NCBI RefSeq assembly: GCF_032854445.1
Contig: NC_088303.1
Location: 1,805,501-1,869,500, forward strand
Source: Liolophura sinensis
Taxonomy: Eukaryota; Mollusca; Polyplacophora; Chitonida; Chitonidae
Length of the DNA: 64,000 nucleotides
Reading direction: 5' to 3'
Shown here: piece by piece, positions 46,370 to 59,694 of the stretch
Layout of the letters: every line of letters begins with the position of its first letter
Position numbering within the stretch: position 1 is the first letter of the stretch
The notes under the pieces: generated by a model
Databases searched by the model: none
What the model was told of the DNA's origin: nothing
Seen by the model: only the letters and a program-made list of their open reading frames with translations
Made by a program: the position numbers and the translations under genes

Positions 46370-47213
46370 TACCTGTGGTTTTATATTTGTGATGAAGATG
46401 TAGATATCATATAAATATGTATTTACTTCATACACTCCTGTGATGCATTCTAGCTTTCTGTTGCACAAAAACAATGCTGTGTAAGATTTTTTGTATGTGT
46501 GGCACAACACTGATTTATGGAGGACTCACTTTAAGGCCTTTCACCAAGTTTGCCGTGAGTTCAGGCCCGGCACTTTTCTATTCTGTATTCAGTTATGTTT
46601 ATTTGTTAGCACCTGTGTGAAAAATTTTACACAGTATTAAATGTCTTTCTTACCTGTAAGAAAAGAAATAATGAAGTCTCCTCTAGAGAAATACACAGAG
46701 CTTTTATAGCTAATGTTATTATGAACTTCCGAGTGATTGGTTATTCCCTATGTGTTTTTGACAGGACTTAAGGTATTGGACACAATTTTGTCTATATGTA
46801 GCAGAGAAAGTGAAACTAAAACTGGATGAATTGCATGTTACTAAATGATTCCATTGCTATCCAGCAGACTGCCAATTGGTGAGCAGATCACATAACATAG
46901 GTTCTACAACCATCTCCTCTGGGAAACTACCCTATTCTTGTACGGTACTACTTCCTTAGGCAAGCGATGTGTATTCATTTTACACACACGGTATGTGTAA
47001 CTTATCATTGTTGTTGATGGCAGTATATATTTTTGTTGAATTTAATTTTTAGTGTGTATAAAAATAGTAATTAAATTATTGTCATATTGGCACGTGAATA
47101 CAAATGTGAATAACATTTAAACATTGAAGTTTAACTACAAATTCAGCTTTAAAGTTAATAGGCAGTCCATTCCACCACAGTCTTTCACTACTGTAATGGT
47201 AAGTTTAATTCTG
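46370..47213. other. Rab 3' UTR and spacer
   Basis: Probably 3' UTR up to the poly(A) signal at 46636; nothing recognisable beyond. Confidence 0.5.
46636..46641 (+). terminator. Poly(A) signal candidate of Rab gene
   Basis: ATTAAA followed by a T-rich TGTCTTTCTTACCTG, about 270 bp after the stop codon. Would give a short 3' UTR. Confidence 0.4.
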
Positions 47214-47575
47214 ACCCTGGTATAGTTTGTGAGTTTGTGTTAGCTGCAATTGTTCGTCTCATTGGAAGAGCCCTGGCATAGTTTGTGAGTTTGTGTTAGC
47301 TGCTAATGTTCTTCTCACTGGAAGAGCCCTGGTATAGTTTGTCCTGTTAGCTGCTAATGTTCTTCCCATTGGAAGAGCCCTGGTATAGTTTGTGAGTTCG
47401 TGTTAGCTGCTAATGTTCTTCCCATTGGAAGAGCCCTGGTATAGTTTGTGAGTTCGTGTTAGCTGCTAATGTTCTTCTCATTGGAAGAGCCCTGATATAG
47501 TTTGCGAGATCGTGTTAGCTGCTAATGTTAGCTGCTAATGTTAGCTGCTAATGTTCTTCTCATTGGAAGATTCTT
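47214..47575. repeat. 56-bp tandem repeat, about 6 units
   Basis: Units of 56 bp contain CCCTGGTATAGTTTGTGAGT, GTTAGCTGCTAATGTTCTTC and CATTGGAAGAG. One copy is shortened, and a 15-bp TTAGCTGCTAATG piece is triplicated at the right end. Confidence 0.93.
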
Positions 47576-48045
47576 AATTAATAATACCCTGAGGATCTTT
47601 CTTAGTAATCATCCTGTACTGGTTTAAATGTTAAAAAATATATATAGGCCTACTATCGTACACAGTCCAATTTGGTTGATTTTCCTTTTATAAATAATGA
47701 ACCAATAATACTGATACCCTGGGACATGTTTATAGAAGTACACACCCATGCATCTGCGGCATCGCTTCCTGTGCAAGGACAGTTGTATATTCCGGTGCTT
47801 GTGAATATCCTCTAGCAGAACCGATGTATGTGTATATGTATGCATATCTAACTTTATTATGAAGAAGGGAAAGATACAACACCAGGCTGAACTCTAAAAA
47901 AATGCAGTTTTAAATCAAATTTTCAGCCTATGACATTTACAGAAGTAGTTATTGCTTGTCTGCCTATCTAAAGACAAGATAATACGGTACATGACATTCA
48001 GTTAGGAATCATCACTGGTTCTACAGATCAATATTGGATAAGTAC
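47576..48045. other. Spacer, no gene seen
   Basis: AT-rich; nothing supported. Confidence 0.5.
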
Positions 48046-51000
48046 AGAGTGATCATCATACAGAATAATGTCTCCTCTCTCTCCACAGAGAGTGATCAGA
48101 ACGCAGAGTGATCCTGATACAGGATAATGTCTCCTCTCTCCACAGAGAGTGATCAGAGTACAGAGATTTTGATACAGGATAATGTCTCCTCTCTCCACAG
48201 AGAGTGATCAGAGTACAGAGATTTTGATACAGGATAATGTCTCCTCTCTCCACAGAGAGTGATCAGAGGACAGAGTGATCATCATACAGAATAATGTCTC
48301 CTCTCTCCACAGAGAGTGATCAGAGTACAGAGATCTTGATACAGGATAATGTCTCCTCTCTCCACAGAGAGTGATCAGAGTACAGAGTGATCTTGATACA
48401 GGATAATGTCTCCTCTCTCCACAGAGAGTGATCAGAGCACAGAGTGATCTTGATACAGGATAATGTCTCCTCTCTCCACAGAGAGTCATCAGAGCACAGA
48501 GAGTGATCAGAGTACTGAGTGTGATCAGAGCACAGAGTGATCTTGATACAGGATAATGTCTCCTCTCTCCACAGAGAGTGATCAGAGTACAGAGTGATCT
48601 TGATACAGGATAATGTCTCCTCTCTCCACAGAGAGTGATCAGAGCACAGAGTGATCTTGATACAGGATAATGTCTCCTCTCTCCACAGAGAGTGATCAGA
48701 GTACAGAGTGATCTTGATACAGGATAATGTCTCCTCTCTCCACAGAGAGTGATCAGAGCACAGAGTGATCTTGATACAGGATAATGTCTCCTCTCTCCAC
48801 AGAGAGTGATCAGAGTACAGAGTGATCTTGATACAGGATAATGTCTCCTCTCTCCACAGAGAGTCATCAGAGCACAGAGAGTGATCAGAGTACAGAGTGT
48901 GATCAGAGCACAGAGTGATCTTGATACAGGATAATGTCTCCTCTCTCCACAGAGAGTGATCAGAGGACAGAGTGTTCTTGATACAGGATAATGTCTCTTC
49001 TCTCCACAGAGAGTGATCAGAGCACAGAGTGATCTTGATACAGGATAATGTCTCCTCTCTCCACAGAGAGTGATCAGAGTACAGAGTGATCTTGATACAG
49101 GATAATGTCTCCTCTCTCCACAGAGAGTGATCAAGAGTACAGAGATTTTGATACAGGATAATGTCTCCTCTCTCCACAGAGAGTGATCAGAGTACAGAGA
49201 TTTTGATACAGGATAATGTCTCCTCTCTCCACAGAGAGTGATCAGAGTACAGAGTGATCTTGATACAGAATAATGTCTCCTCTCTCCACAGAGAGTGATC
49301 AGAGTACAGAGATTTTGATACAGGATAATGTCTCCTCTCTCCACAGAGAGTGATCAGAGTACAGAGTGATCTTGATACAGGATAATGTCTCCTCTCTCCA
49401 CAGAGAGTCATCAGAGTACAGAGATTTTGATACAGGATAATGTCTCCTCTCTCCACAGAGAGTGATCAGAGGACAGAGTGATCATCATACAGAATAATGT
49501 CTCCTCTCTCCACAGAGAGTGATCAGAGTACAGAGTGATCTTGATACAGGATAATGTCTCCTCTCTCCACAGAGAGTCATCAGAGCACAGAGATTTTGAT
49601 ACAGGATAATGTCTCCTCTCTCCACAGAGAGTGATCAGAGTACAGAGTGATCATCATACAGGATAATGTCTCCTCTCTCCACAGAGAGTGATCAGAGTAC
49701 AGAGATCTTGATACAGGATAATGTCTCCTCTCTCCACAGAGAGTGATCAGAGGACAGAGTGATCTTGATACAGGATAATGCCTCCTCTCTCCACAGAGAG
49801 TGATCAGAGTACAGAGTGATCTTGATACAGGATAATGTCTCCTCTCTCCACAGAAAGTGATCAGAGTACAGAGTGATCATCATACAGAATAATGTCTCCT
49901 CTCTCCACAGAGAGTGATCAGAGTACAGAGATCTTGATACAGGATAATGTCTCTTCTCTCCACAGAGAGTGATAAGAGTACAGAGTGATCTTGATACAGG
50001 ATAATGTCTCCTCTCTCCACAGAGAGTGATCAGAGCACAGAGTGATCTTGATACAGGATAATGTCTCCTCTCTCCACAGAGAGTCATCAGAGGACAGAGT
50101 GATCTTGATACAGGATAATGTCTCCTCTCTCCACAGAGAGTCATCAGAGTACAGAGATTTTGATACAGGATAATGTCTCCTCTCTCCACAGAGAGTGATC
50201 AGAGTACAGAGATTTTGATACAGGATAATGTCTCCTCTCTCCACAGAGAGTGATCAGAGCACAGAGTGATCTTGATACAGGATAATGTCTCCTCTCTCCA
50301 CAGAGAGTGTTCAGAGTACAGAGAGTGATCAGAACACAGAGTGATCTTGATACAGAATAATGTCTCCTCTCTCCACAGACAGTGATCAGAGTACAGAGTG
50401 ATCTTGATACAGGATAAAGTCTCCTCTCTCCACAGAGAGTGATCAGAGCACAGAGTGATCTTGATACAGGATAATGTCTCCTCTCTCCACAGAGAGTGAT
50501 CAGAGGACAGAGTGATCTTGATACAGGATAATGTCTCCTCTCTCCACAGAGAGTGATCAGAGTGCAGAGAGTGATCAGAGTACAGAGTGTGATCAGAGCA
50601 CAGAGTGATCTTGATACAGGATAATGTCTCCTCTCTCCACAGAGAGTGATCAGAGTACAGAGTGATCTTGATACAGGATAATGTCTCCTCTCTCCACAGA
50701 GAGTGATCAGAGCACAGAGTGATCTTGATACAGGATAATGCCTCCTCTCTCCACAGACAGTGATCAGAGCACAGAGTGATCTTGATACAGGATAATGTCT
50801 CCTCTCTCCACAGAGAGTGATCAGAGCACAGAGTGATATTGATACAGGATAATGTCTCCTCTCTCCACAGAGAGTGATCAGAGCACAGAGTGATCTTGAT
50901 ACAGGATAATGTCTCCACTCTCCACAGACAGTGATCAGAGCACAGAGTGATCTTGATACAGGATAATGTCTCCTCTCTCCACAGAGAGTGATCAGAGCAC

Positions 51001-53880
51001 AGAGTGATCTTGATACAGGATAATGTCTCCTCTCTCCACAGAGAGTCATCAGAGCACAGAGTGATCTTGATACAGGATAATGTCTCCTCTCTCCACAGAG
51101 AGTCATCAGAGCACAGAGAAGATCAGAGTACAGAGTGTGATCAGAGCACAGAGTGATCTTGATACAGGATAATGTCTCCTCTCTCCACTGAGAGTGATCA
51201 GAGTACAGAGTGATCTTGATACAGGATAATGTCTCCTCTCTCCACAGAGAGTGATCAGAGCACAGAGTGATCTTGATACAGGATAATGTCTCCTCTCTCC
51301 ACAGAGAGTGATCAGAGCACAGAGTGATCTTGATACAGGATAATGCCTCCTCTCTCCACAGAGAGTGATCAGAGTACAGAGTGTGATCAGAGCACAGAGT
51401 GATCTTGATACAGGATAATGTCTCCTCTCTCCACAGAGAGTGATCAGAACACAGAGTGATCTTGATACAGAATAATGTCTCCTCTCTCCACAGAGAGTGA
51501 TCAGAGTACAGAGTGATCTTGATACAGGATAATGTCTCCTCTCTCCACAGAGAGTGATCAGAGCACAGAGTGATCTTGATACAGGATAATGCCTCCTCTC
51601 TCCACAGAGAGTGATCAGAGCACAGAGTGATCTTGATACAGGATAATGTCTCTTCTCTCCACAGGGAATGATCAGAGCACAGAGTGATCTTGATACAGGA
51701 TAATGCCTTCTCTCTCCACAGAGAGTGAGCAGAGCACAGAGTGATCTTGATACAGGATAATGTCTCCTCTCTCCACAGAGAGTGATCAGAGCACAGAGTG
51801 ATCTTGATACAGGATAATGCCTCCTCTCTCCACAGAGAGTGATCAGAGCACAGAGTGATCTTGATACAGTATAATGTCTCCTCTCTCCACAGAGAGTGAT
51901 CAGAGCACAGAGTGATCTTGATACAGGATAATGTCTCCTCTCTCCACAGAGAGTGAGCAGAGCACAGAGTGATCTTGATACAGGATAATGTCTCCTCTCT
52001 CCACAGAGAGTGATCAGAGTACAGAGATCTTGATACAGGATAATGTCTCCTCTCTCCACAGAGAGTGATCAGAGTACAGAGATCTTGATACAGGATAATG
52101 CCTCCTCTCTCCACAGAGAGTGATCAGAGTACAGAGATCTTGATACAGGATAAAGTCTCCTCTCTCCACACGGAGTGAGCAGAGCACAGAGTGATCTTGA
52201 TACAGGATAATGTCTCCTCTCTCCACAGAGAGTGATCAGAGCACAGAGTGATATTGATACAGGATAAAGTCTCCTCTCTCCACAGAGAGTGAGCAGAGCA
52301 CAGAGTGATCTTGATACAGGATAAAGTCTCCTCTCTCCACAGAGAGTGATCAGAGCACAGAGTGATCTTGATACAGGATAATGTCTCCTCTCTCCACAGA
52401 GAGTGATCAGAGCACAGAGTGATCTTGATACAGGATAATGTCTCCTCTCTCCACAGAGAGTGATCAGAGTACAGAGTGATCTTAATACAGGATAATGTCT
52501 CCTCTCTCCACAGAGAGTGATCAGAGTACAGAGTGATCTTGATACAGAATAATGTCTCCTCTCTCCACAGAGAATGATCAGAGTACAGAGTGATCTTGAT
52601 ACAGAATAATGTCTCCTCTCTCCACAGGGAATGATCAGAGCACAGAGTGATCTTGATACAGGATAATGTCTCCTCTCTCCACAGAGAATGATCAGAGCAC
52701 AGAGTGATCTTGATACAGGATAATGTCTCCTCTCTCCACAGAGAGTGATCAGAGGACAGAGTGTTCTTGATACAGGATAATGTCTCCTCTCTCCACAGAG
52801 AGTGATCAGAGTACAGAGATCTTGATACAGGATAATGTCTCCTCTCTCCACAGAGAGTGATCAGAGCACAGAGTGATCTTGATACAGGATAAAGTCTCCT
52901 CTCTCCACAGAGAGTGATCAGAGCACAGAGTGATCTTGATACAGGATAATGTCTCTTCTCTCCACAGGGAATGATCAGAGCACAGAGTGATCTTGATACA
53001 GGATAATGCCTTCTCTCTCCACAGAGAGTGAGCAGAGCACAGAGTGATCTTGATACAGGATAATGTCTCCTCTCTCCACAGAGAGTGATCAGAGCACAGA
53101 GTGATCTTGATACAGGATAATGTCTCCTCTCTCCACAGAGAATGATCAGAGCACAGAGTGATCTTGATACAGGATAATGTCTCCTCTCTCCACAGAGAGT
53201 GATCAGAGGACAGAGTGTTCTTGATACAGGATAATGTCTCCTCTCTCCACAGAGAGTGATCAGAGTACAGAGATCTTGATACAGGATAATGTCTCCTCTC
53301 TCCACAGAGAGTGATCAGAGCACAGAGTGATCTTGATACAGGATAAAGTCTCCTCTCTCCACAGAGAGTGATCAGAGCACAGAGTGATCTTGATACAGGA
53401 TAATGTCTCTTCTCTCCACAGAGAGTGATCAGAGCACAGAGTGATCTTGATACAGGATAATGCCTTCTCTCTCCACAGAGAGTGATCAGAGCACAGAGTG
53501 ATCTTGATACAGGATAAAGTCTCCTCTCTCCACAGAGAGTGATCAGAGTACAGAGTGATCTTGATACAGGATAATGCCTTCTCTCTCCACAGGGAATGAT
53601 CAGAGCACAGAGTGATCTTGATACAGGATAATGCCTTCTCTCTCCACAGAGAGTCATCAGAGCACAGAGTGATCTTGATACAGTATAATGTCTCCTCTCT
53701 CCACAGAGAGTGATCAGAGCACAGAGTGATCTTGATACAGGATAATGCCTTCTCTCTCCACAGAGAGTGAGCAGAGCACAGAGTGATCTTGATACAGGAT
53801 AATGTCTCCTCTCTCCACAGAGAGTGATCAGAGCACAGAGTGTTCTTGATACAGGATAATGTCTCCTCTCTCCACAGAGA
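48046..53880. repeat. 57-bp minisatellite, about 103 units
   Basis: Units of 57 bp (55 in a subset): GTGATCTTGATACAGGATAA, TGTCTCCTCTCTCCACAGAG, AGTGATCAGAGCACAGA. Variants GTACAG, GCACAG and GGACAG and short units reading AGATTTTGATAC define subfamilies. Blocks recur at about 378 bp (from 48483 and 48861) and about 454 bp (from 52752 and 53206), showing higher-order amplification. On the minus strand the 57-bp form has no stops in two frames, which creates chance open frames of up to 656 codons. Confidence 0.98.
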
Positions 53881-55065
53881 ACCAAATCAACTGTGCCATT
53901 GTTTGATGTGATATGATATAACTGGGTTTTTTACATGGTGCCTGTGTCCTGTCAGTATTGATGAAGTGTTTTTCCATGCTTGCATAAAAGCTGTGTGTGA
54001 GCTGAAACCTCTATGTACACAAATGGTCTCCAAATTCTTCTTTTGGCAGCCATATTGCACAATGTTGCATGGTAACATTGTTCCAATATGGTGGATGTGA
54101 TCTTGATAAATTACAATGCTCCTGTGTGGTAAATTGATTAAATGTACATGTACAAAAACTGTGGTGAAAAATGACTACGTATCTGTGTTTTGTTGACAAT
54201 CTTCAGCACCCAGAGTAATGAACCTTTCATAGGAAGTTCAGATACCACAACAGGACTTCACAGTTGCTTTTTTATTTAATCTAGGTAGTGCCATTAAACT
54301 ATGCCAAAATAGATGTGATGCGGTGAAAAAGTGGCAAAATTATTTATAGCACACATACACATGTAATAGAGAATATTAACCTCAAGGTTTCGATCCAACG
54401 TAAAGGTTGTTTTTTTTTGTTTTTGTTTTGTTGTTTAGGAGTTTTGATACAGTTTTGCTCTTCAGTTAATCTAAATGTGTTAAATGTAAAATATTCATAA
54501 GAGAATTGCATGTATCATGTGAAAAAAAGAAAACATTGTTGTTGCTACTGAAATCAAACTCAGAGTAAGAAAATTTGGCCATATACAAGTCCAGGCTATG
54601 TATGGGTGTGAGGGAAGAAGAGCCTTTACTCTGTCCTGTTCATTGTCGAAATGTGTTCACTTATTTATAATCAGTAGTGCAGAATGTATCAAAAAACGAC
54701 TTGTTTTACAATTAATATTGTACAATGTTAAAAATGCACGTATTTCACACCGAAGGTTGTCAGTGTTTTATAGTGTCTGAATGATAAACAGAAAAGTACA
54801 ATTCAATGACACTTTATTTTGTCTTTCATTTTTCAAGTGTTTTCATCCATAATATGGGAGTAGTGGGTGCCAAAGCCACAGTGAAATATCCTTCTTGAAA
54901 ATAACGTTAAATTAAGTAAAAAAAAAATTCATATTTGCTGATATTAAACTTTTCTGTATTTACCAAAAATAGCTCAAAGTATTCACCTTTTGGTAACAAT
55001 ATATACTGTTAAAATTATTGTGAAGTGTACAATAGTTGTAATGCAACCTGCATCATAATTTTATG
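53881..55065. other. Gene-poor stretch
   Basis: No exon supported. A faint SINE-tail-like GTGAAATATCCTTCTTGAAA is visible near 54880-54900. Confidence 0.5.
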
Positions 55066-55246
55066 TATTTATTTCACTGGTGTTCTACACCGTACTAAAG
55101 AATATTTCAAGAATGTAACGGGGGCCAGCATTATGGTGGGAGGAAACCAGGCAAAGACCGAGGCAAACCGACATTCACCGGCAGGCTGCTGGCAGACCTT
55201 CCTACTGAATGACGGAGAGGAATTCTCAGGACTTGATTTTGAGTGG
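55066..55246 (-). mobile_element. Diverged SINE, reverse orientation
   Basis: Reads on + as TTTCACTGGTGTTCTACACC, then CCAGCATTATGGTGGGAGGA and a worn body with GACGGAGAGGAA, the reverse of the common SINE tail and core. The tRNA head is missing. Confidence 0.75.
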
Positions 55247-55394
55247 TAACATGCACAGAAAAGGCTGATATTTTGTGAATGGTATTAATATGGGCTTTCT
55301 AAAATCATAGCAAAAATTCAAAAAAGCTGTAAGAGTGAGTGGAAAGATATACATGCCTGAAAATGATGAGAGGGGTGCGTTAACCCGTAGATTG

Positions 55395-58300
55395 GCAAAT
55401 TGTGGGCTGTTGTCAGTGAAGGATTGGGAAATTGTAGGTGGGCCATGTCAACAACAGAGATGTGAGAGTGGAAGTGGAAGTGGGGGTGGGGGTGGGGCTG
55501 GGGGGCTGTGAGTAGGCCGTGTCAACGACAGGCGAAGGAAATTGTGGTTGGGCCATGTTAACCTCAAGGGTTGGGAACTGTGTTGTGGCCGTGTCAAACA
55601 CAGGCATAGGAAATTGTAGTTGGGCCATGTTAACCTCAAGGGTTGGGAAGAGTGGGTGGGCCGTGTCAACCGCAGGCGTAGGAAATTGTGGTTGGGCCAT
55701 GTTAACCTGAAGGGTGGATGAATAATGTGTGGGCCGTGTCAGCCCCAGGTGTAGGAAATCATGGTTGGGCCATGTTAACCTCAAGGAATGGGAGCTGTGT
55801 GTGGGCCGTGCCAACCGCAGGCGTAGGAAATTGTGGTTGGGCCATGTTAACCTCGTGGGTTGATGAATAGTGTGTGGGCCGTGTCAACCCCAGGCGTAGG
55901 AAATCGTGGTTGGGCCATGTTAACCTCAAGGGTTGGGAACTGTGTTGTGGCCATGTCAACTGCAGGCGTAGGAAATCGTGGTTGGGCCATGTTAACCTCA
56001 AGGGTTGGGAACATTGGGTGGGCCGTGTCAACCGCAGATGTAGGAAATCGTGGTTAGGCCATGTTAACCTCAAGGGTTGGGAACTGTGTTGTGGCCATGT
56101 CAACCACAGGCGTAGGAAATCGTGGTTGGGCCATGTTAACCTCAAGGGTTGGGAGCTGTGTGTGGGCCGTGTCAACCCCAGGCGTAGGAAATCGTGGTTG
56201 GGCCATGTTAACCTCAAGGGTTGATGAATAGTGTGTGGGCCGTGTCAACCCCAGGCATAGGAAATCGTGGTTGGGTCATGTTAACCTCAAGGGTTGGGAA
56301 CTGTGTTGTGGCCATGTCAACCACAGGCATAGAAAATTGTGGTTGGGCCATGTTAACCTCAAAGGTTGAGAAGAGTGGGTGGGCCGTGTCAACCGCAGGT
56401 GTAGGAAATCGTGGTTGGGCCATGTTACCCTAAAGGGTTGATGAATAGTGTGTGGACCGTGTCAACCCCAGGCGTAGGAAATCGTGGTTGGGTCATGTTA
56501 ACCTCAAGGGTTGGGAGCAGTGTGTGGGCCATGTCATCCGCAGGCGTAGGAAATCGTGGTAGGGCCATGTTAACCTCAAGGGTTGGCAACTGTGTGTGGG
56601 CCTTGTAAACAACAGTGAGATGTGGGAGTTGGGGTGGGGCTGGGGGGGCTGTGAGTAGGCCGTGTCAATGACAGGCGAAGGAAATCGTGGTTGGGCCACG
56701 TTAACCTCAAGGGTTGGGAACTGTGTGGTGGCCATGTTAACCACAGGCGTAGGAAATCGTGGTTGGGCCATGTTAACCTCAAGGGATGGGAACAAAGTGT
56801 CCATGTCAACCACAGATGTAGGAAACCGTGGTTGGGCCATGTTAACCTCAAGGGTTGGGAAGAGTGGGTGGGCCGTGTCAACTGCAGGCATAGGAAATCA
56901 TGGTAGGGCCATGTTAACCTCAAGGGTTGGCAACTGTGTGTGGGCCATGTCAACTGCAGGCATAGGAAATCATGGTTGGGCCATGTTAACCTCAAGGGTT
57001 TGAACTGTGTGGGCCATGTCAACTGCAGGTGTAGGAAATTGTGGTTGGGCCATGTTAACCTCAAGGGTTGGGAACAGTGTGTGGGTCGCGTCAACCGCAG
57101 ATGTAGGAAATCGTGGTTGAGCCATGTTAACCTCAAGGGTTGGGAACTGTGTTGTGGCCATGTCAACCACAGGCATAGGAAATTGTAGTTGGGCCATGTT
57201 AACCTCAAGGGTTGTGAGCTGTGTGTGGGCCGTGTCAACCGCGGGCGTAAGAAATCGTAGTAGGGCCATGTTAACCTCAATGGTTGGGAACTGTGTGTGG
57301 GCCGTGTCAACCGCAGGCATAGGAAACCGTGGTTGGGCCATGTTAACCTCAAGGGTTGGGAGATGTGTGTGGGCCATGTCAACCGCAGGCGTAGGAAATC
57401 GTGGTAGGGCCATGTTAACCTCAAGGGTTGGGAACTGTGTGTGGGCCTTGTAAACAACAGTGAGATGTGGGAGTTGGGGTGGGGCTGGGTGGGGCTGTGA
57501 GTAGGCCGTGTCAATGACAGGCGAAGGAAATCGTGGTTGGGCCATGTTAACCTCAAGGGTTGGGAACTGTGTGGTGGCCATGTTAACCACAGGCGTAGGA
57601 AATCGTGGTTGGGCCATGTTAACCTCAAGGGATGGGAACAGTGTGTCCATGTCAACCACAGACGTAGGAAACCGTGGTTGGGCCATGTTAACCTCAAGGG
57701 TTGGGAAGAGTGGGCGGGCCGTGTCAACTGCAGGCATAGGAAATCATGGTAGGGCCATGTTAACCTCAAGGGTTGGCAACTGTGTATGGGCCGTGTCAAC
57801 CGTAGGCATAGGAAATCGTGGTTGGGCCATGTTAACCTCAAGGGTTTGAACTGTGTGGGCCATGTCAACTGCAGGTGTAGGAAATTGTGGTTGGGCCATG
57901 TTAACCTCAAGGGTTGGGAACAGTGTGTGGGTCGCATCAACCGCAGATGTAGGAAATCGTGGTTGAGCCATGTTAACCTCAAGGGTTGGGAACTGTGTTG
58001 TGGCCATGTCAACCACAGGCATAGGAAATTGTAGTTGGGCCATGTTAACCTCAAGGGTTGTGAGCTGTGTGTGGGCCGTGTCAACCGCGGGCGTAAGAAA
58101 TCGTAGTAGGGCCATGTTAACCTCAATGGTTGGGAACTGTGTGTGGGCCGTGTCAACCGCAGGCATAGGAAACCGTGGTTGGGCCATGTTAACCTCAAGG
58201 GTTGGGAGCTGTGTGTGGGCCGTGTCAACCGCAGGCGTAGGAAACCATGCTTGGGCCATGTTAACCTCAAGGGTTGGGAACTGTGTGTGGGCCGTGTCAA

Positions 58301-58460
58301 CCACAGGTGTAGAAAATTGTGGTTGGGCCATGTTAACCTCAAGGGTTGGGAACTGTGTGTGGGCCATGTCAACAACAGGCGTTGAAAATCGTGGTTGGGC
58401 AATGTTAACCTCAGGGGTTGGAAGCTGTGTGTGGGCCGTGCCAACCGCAGATGGTGAAAT
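55395..58460. repeat. 72-bp minisatellite with higher-order structure
   Basis: Units of 72 bp: GGGCCGTGTCAACCGCAGGC, GTAGGAAATCGTGGTT, then GGGCCATGTTAACCTCAAGG, GTTGGGAACTGTGTGT. The two 36-bp halves align at about 25 of 36 positions, so the unit is an old dimer. GT-rich inserts (GTTGGGGTGGGGCTGG) near 55490, 56640 and 57480 mark a higher-order block: 56.6-57.4 kb recurs almost unchanged 845 bp further right. Since 72 is a multiple of three and stops are rare, both strands show long open frames (up to 636 codons, minus). Confidence 0.97.
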
Positions 58461-59388
58461 GTAGATGAGCCAGCCTTGTCAAACAAAGGATTGTGTGTTG
58501 GCCTGTCAATTTATACTCAAGAATATACAACATTTACTTCAGAGTTAATTTACTTCATTGTTATTTAACGCTATACTCAAGAATTCTTCACTTACACAGT
58601 GGTGGATAATATTATGGCTGGAGGACACCAGAGTGCCAGGGATAAACCACTGACCCTTGTCAAGTGACTGACGAACCTATTGGTGGAAGACAAGTGGTCT
58701 ACAATGAATGAAAGACTACACGACCATCCCAAGAATCACCGAAAGTGGAAATCTACAGATCCCCTGTTCAAAGCCCTGTATGCACCCACATCTCGTGTGT
58801 CTCAGCAATTGAAAGGCTAGCACCTTTAACCGCAAGTCCACGAGTTCATACGCCTGGTCCAGCTCTCATGGCAAAGAGTACGGACTCCACAATATTTTGG
58901 CTTGTGTCAATGGAGTTTAGTGTTAGGAGGAAATTTTGCGACTCACTCAGGAGAATGAACAGAGACTGGCATCAGGCGCTTGGTTTGGCTAGATTGATCA
59001 ACGAATCAGTCACTCTCACATGGATACTCCTGCACACAATAGCCCACTGTGATGAAATGTTGTCAATATAAGTGACACAGGTTCTAATATTCCTTGATAC
59101 ATAATCACCAGAAGAGCAACCATAAGCAGAATTTCTTGACATTCACCTGGTGTAACAGCCTTGCCGTGAAATAATACATGGGACTCCTCAAATTATTAAT
59201 GCAGATGTTGATTACAGTGACTGTCATTTTAGTGGACACTCACCTTAAGTCTCACAGATTTTCCCCACCCTGTTGTAAAATGACAATAGAGAACACTGTA
59301 TCACAGGTAAGCAGTGTGTATTCCAGACACTAACACTAAGAATAAAATTAACACAAGAGAAATACATGGTGAACAAACAAAAAAATTC
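58461..59388. other. Spacer with a SINE remnant
   Basis: No gene recognised; the 108-codon frame at 58745-59071 (+) has no domain resemblance. Lies beyond the proposed 3' end of AARS. Confidence 0.5.
58558..58700 (-). mobile_element. Worn SINE remnant, reverse orientation
   Basis: CGCTATACTCAAGAATTCTT, CACTTACACAGTGG and ATTATGGCTGGAGG follow the order of the reversed common SINE tail. The rest (CAGGGATAAACCACTGACC) differs, and a similar section at about 59575-59650 (GGGGGTAAACCGCTGAC) suggests a related second family. Confidence 0.5.
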
Positions 59389-59394
59389 TTTATT
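59389..59394 (-). terminator. Poly(A) signal candidate of AARS
   Basis: AATAAA on the minus strand followed by GAATTTTTTTGTTTG. It would give a 3' UTR of about 1.6 kb that includes the SINE at 59695-59942. Closer signals were not clear. Confidence 0.4.
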
Positions 59395-59694
59395 TTGGTT
59401 ACATCAGCGTTAAGCTTGTTTGTCATTCTCTGACCACAGAGGTATTTGCAGGACATTTCACAGTGTATGTACATGTCAAGATTTGACATGTATCACCAGA
59501 ACTTACAGTAGCATAATGACTCCAGCAATGGGCATATGTCTGTCTATATATTTCATTGTTGTTTTATGTTTGGGGCACACGAAGTGCCTGGGGGTAAACC
59601 GCTGACTTTTGGCAAGTTCCTGATGGACTTTTCCATTAGTGACCTGCAGATGTGCACACCACATTGGTGGAAGGCAAGGTTCTTCAATGAACAA

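Noticed and set aside
46205-46510. 101-codon minus-strand frame over the last Rab exon
   Set aside because: Shadow of the Rab coding exon on the other strand.
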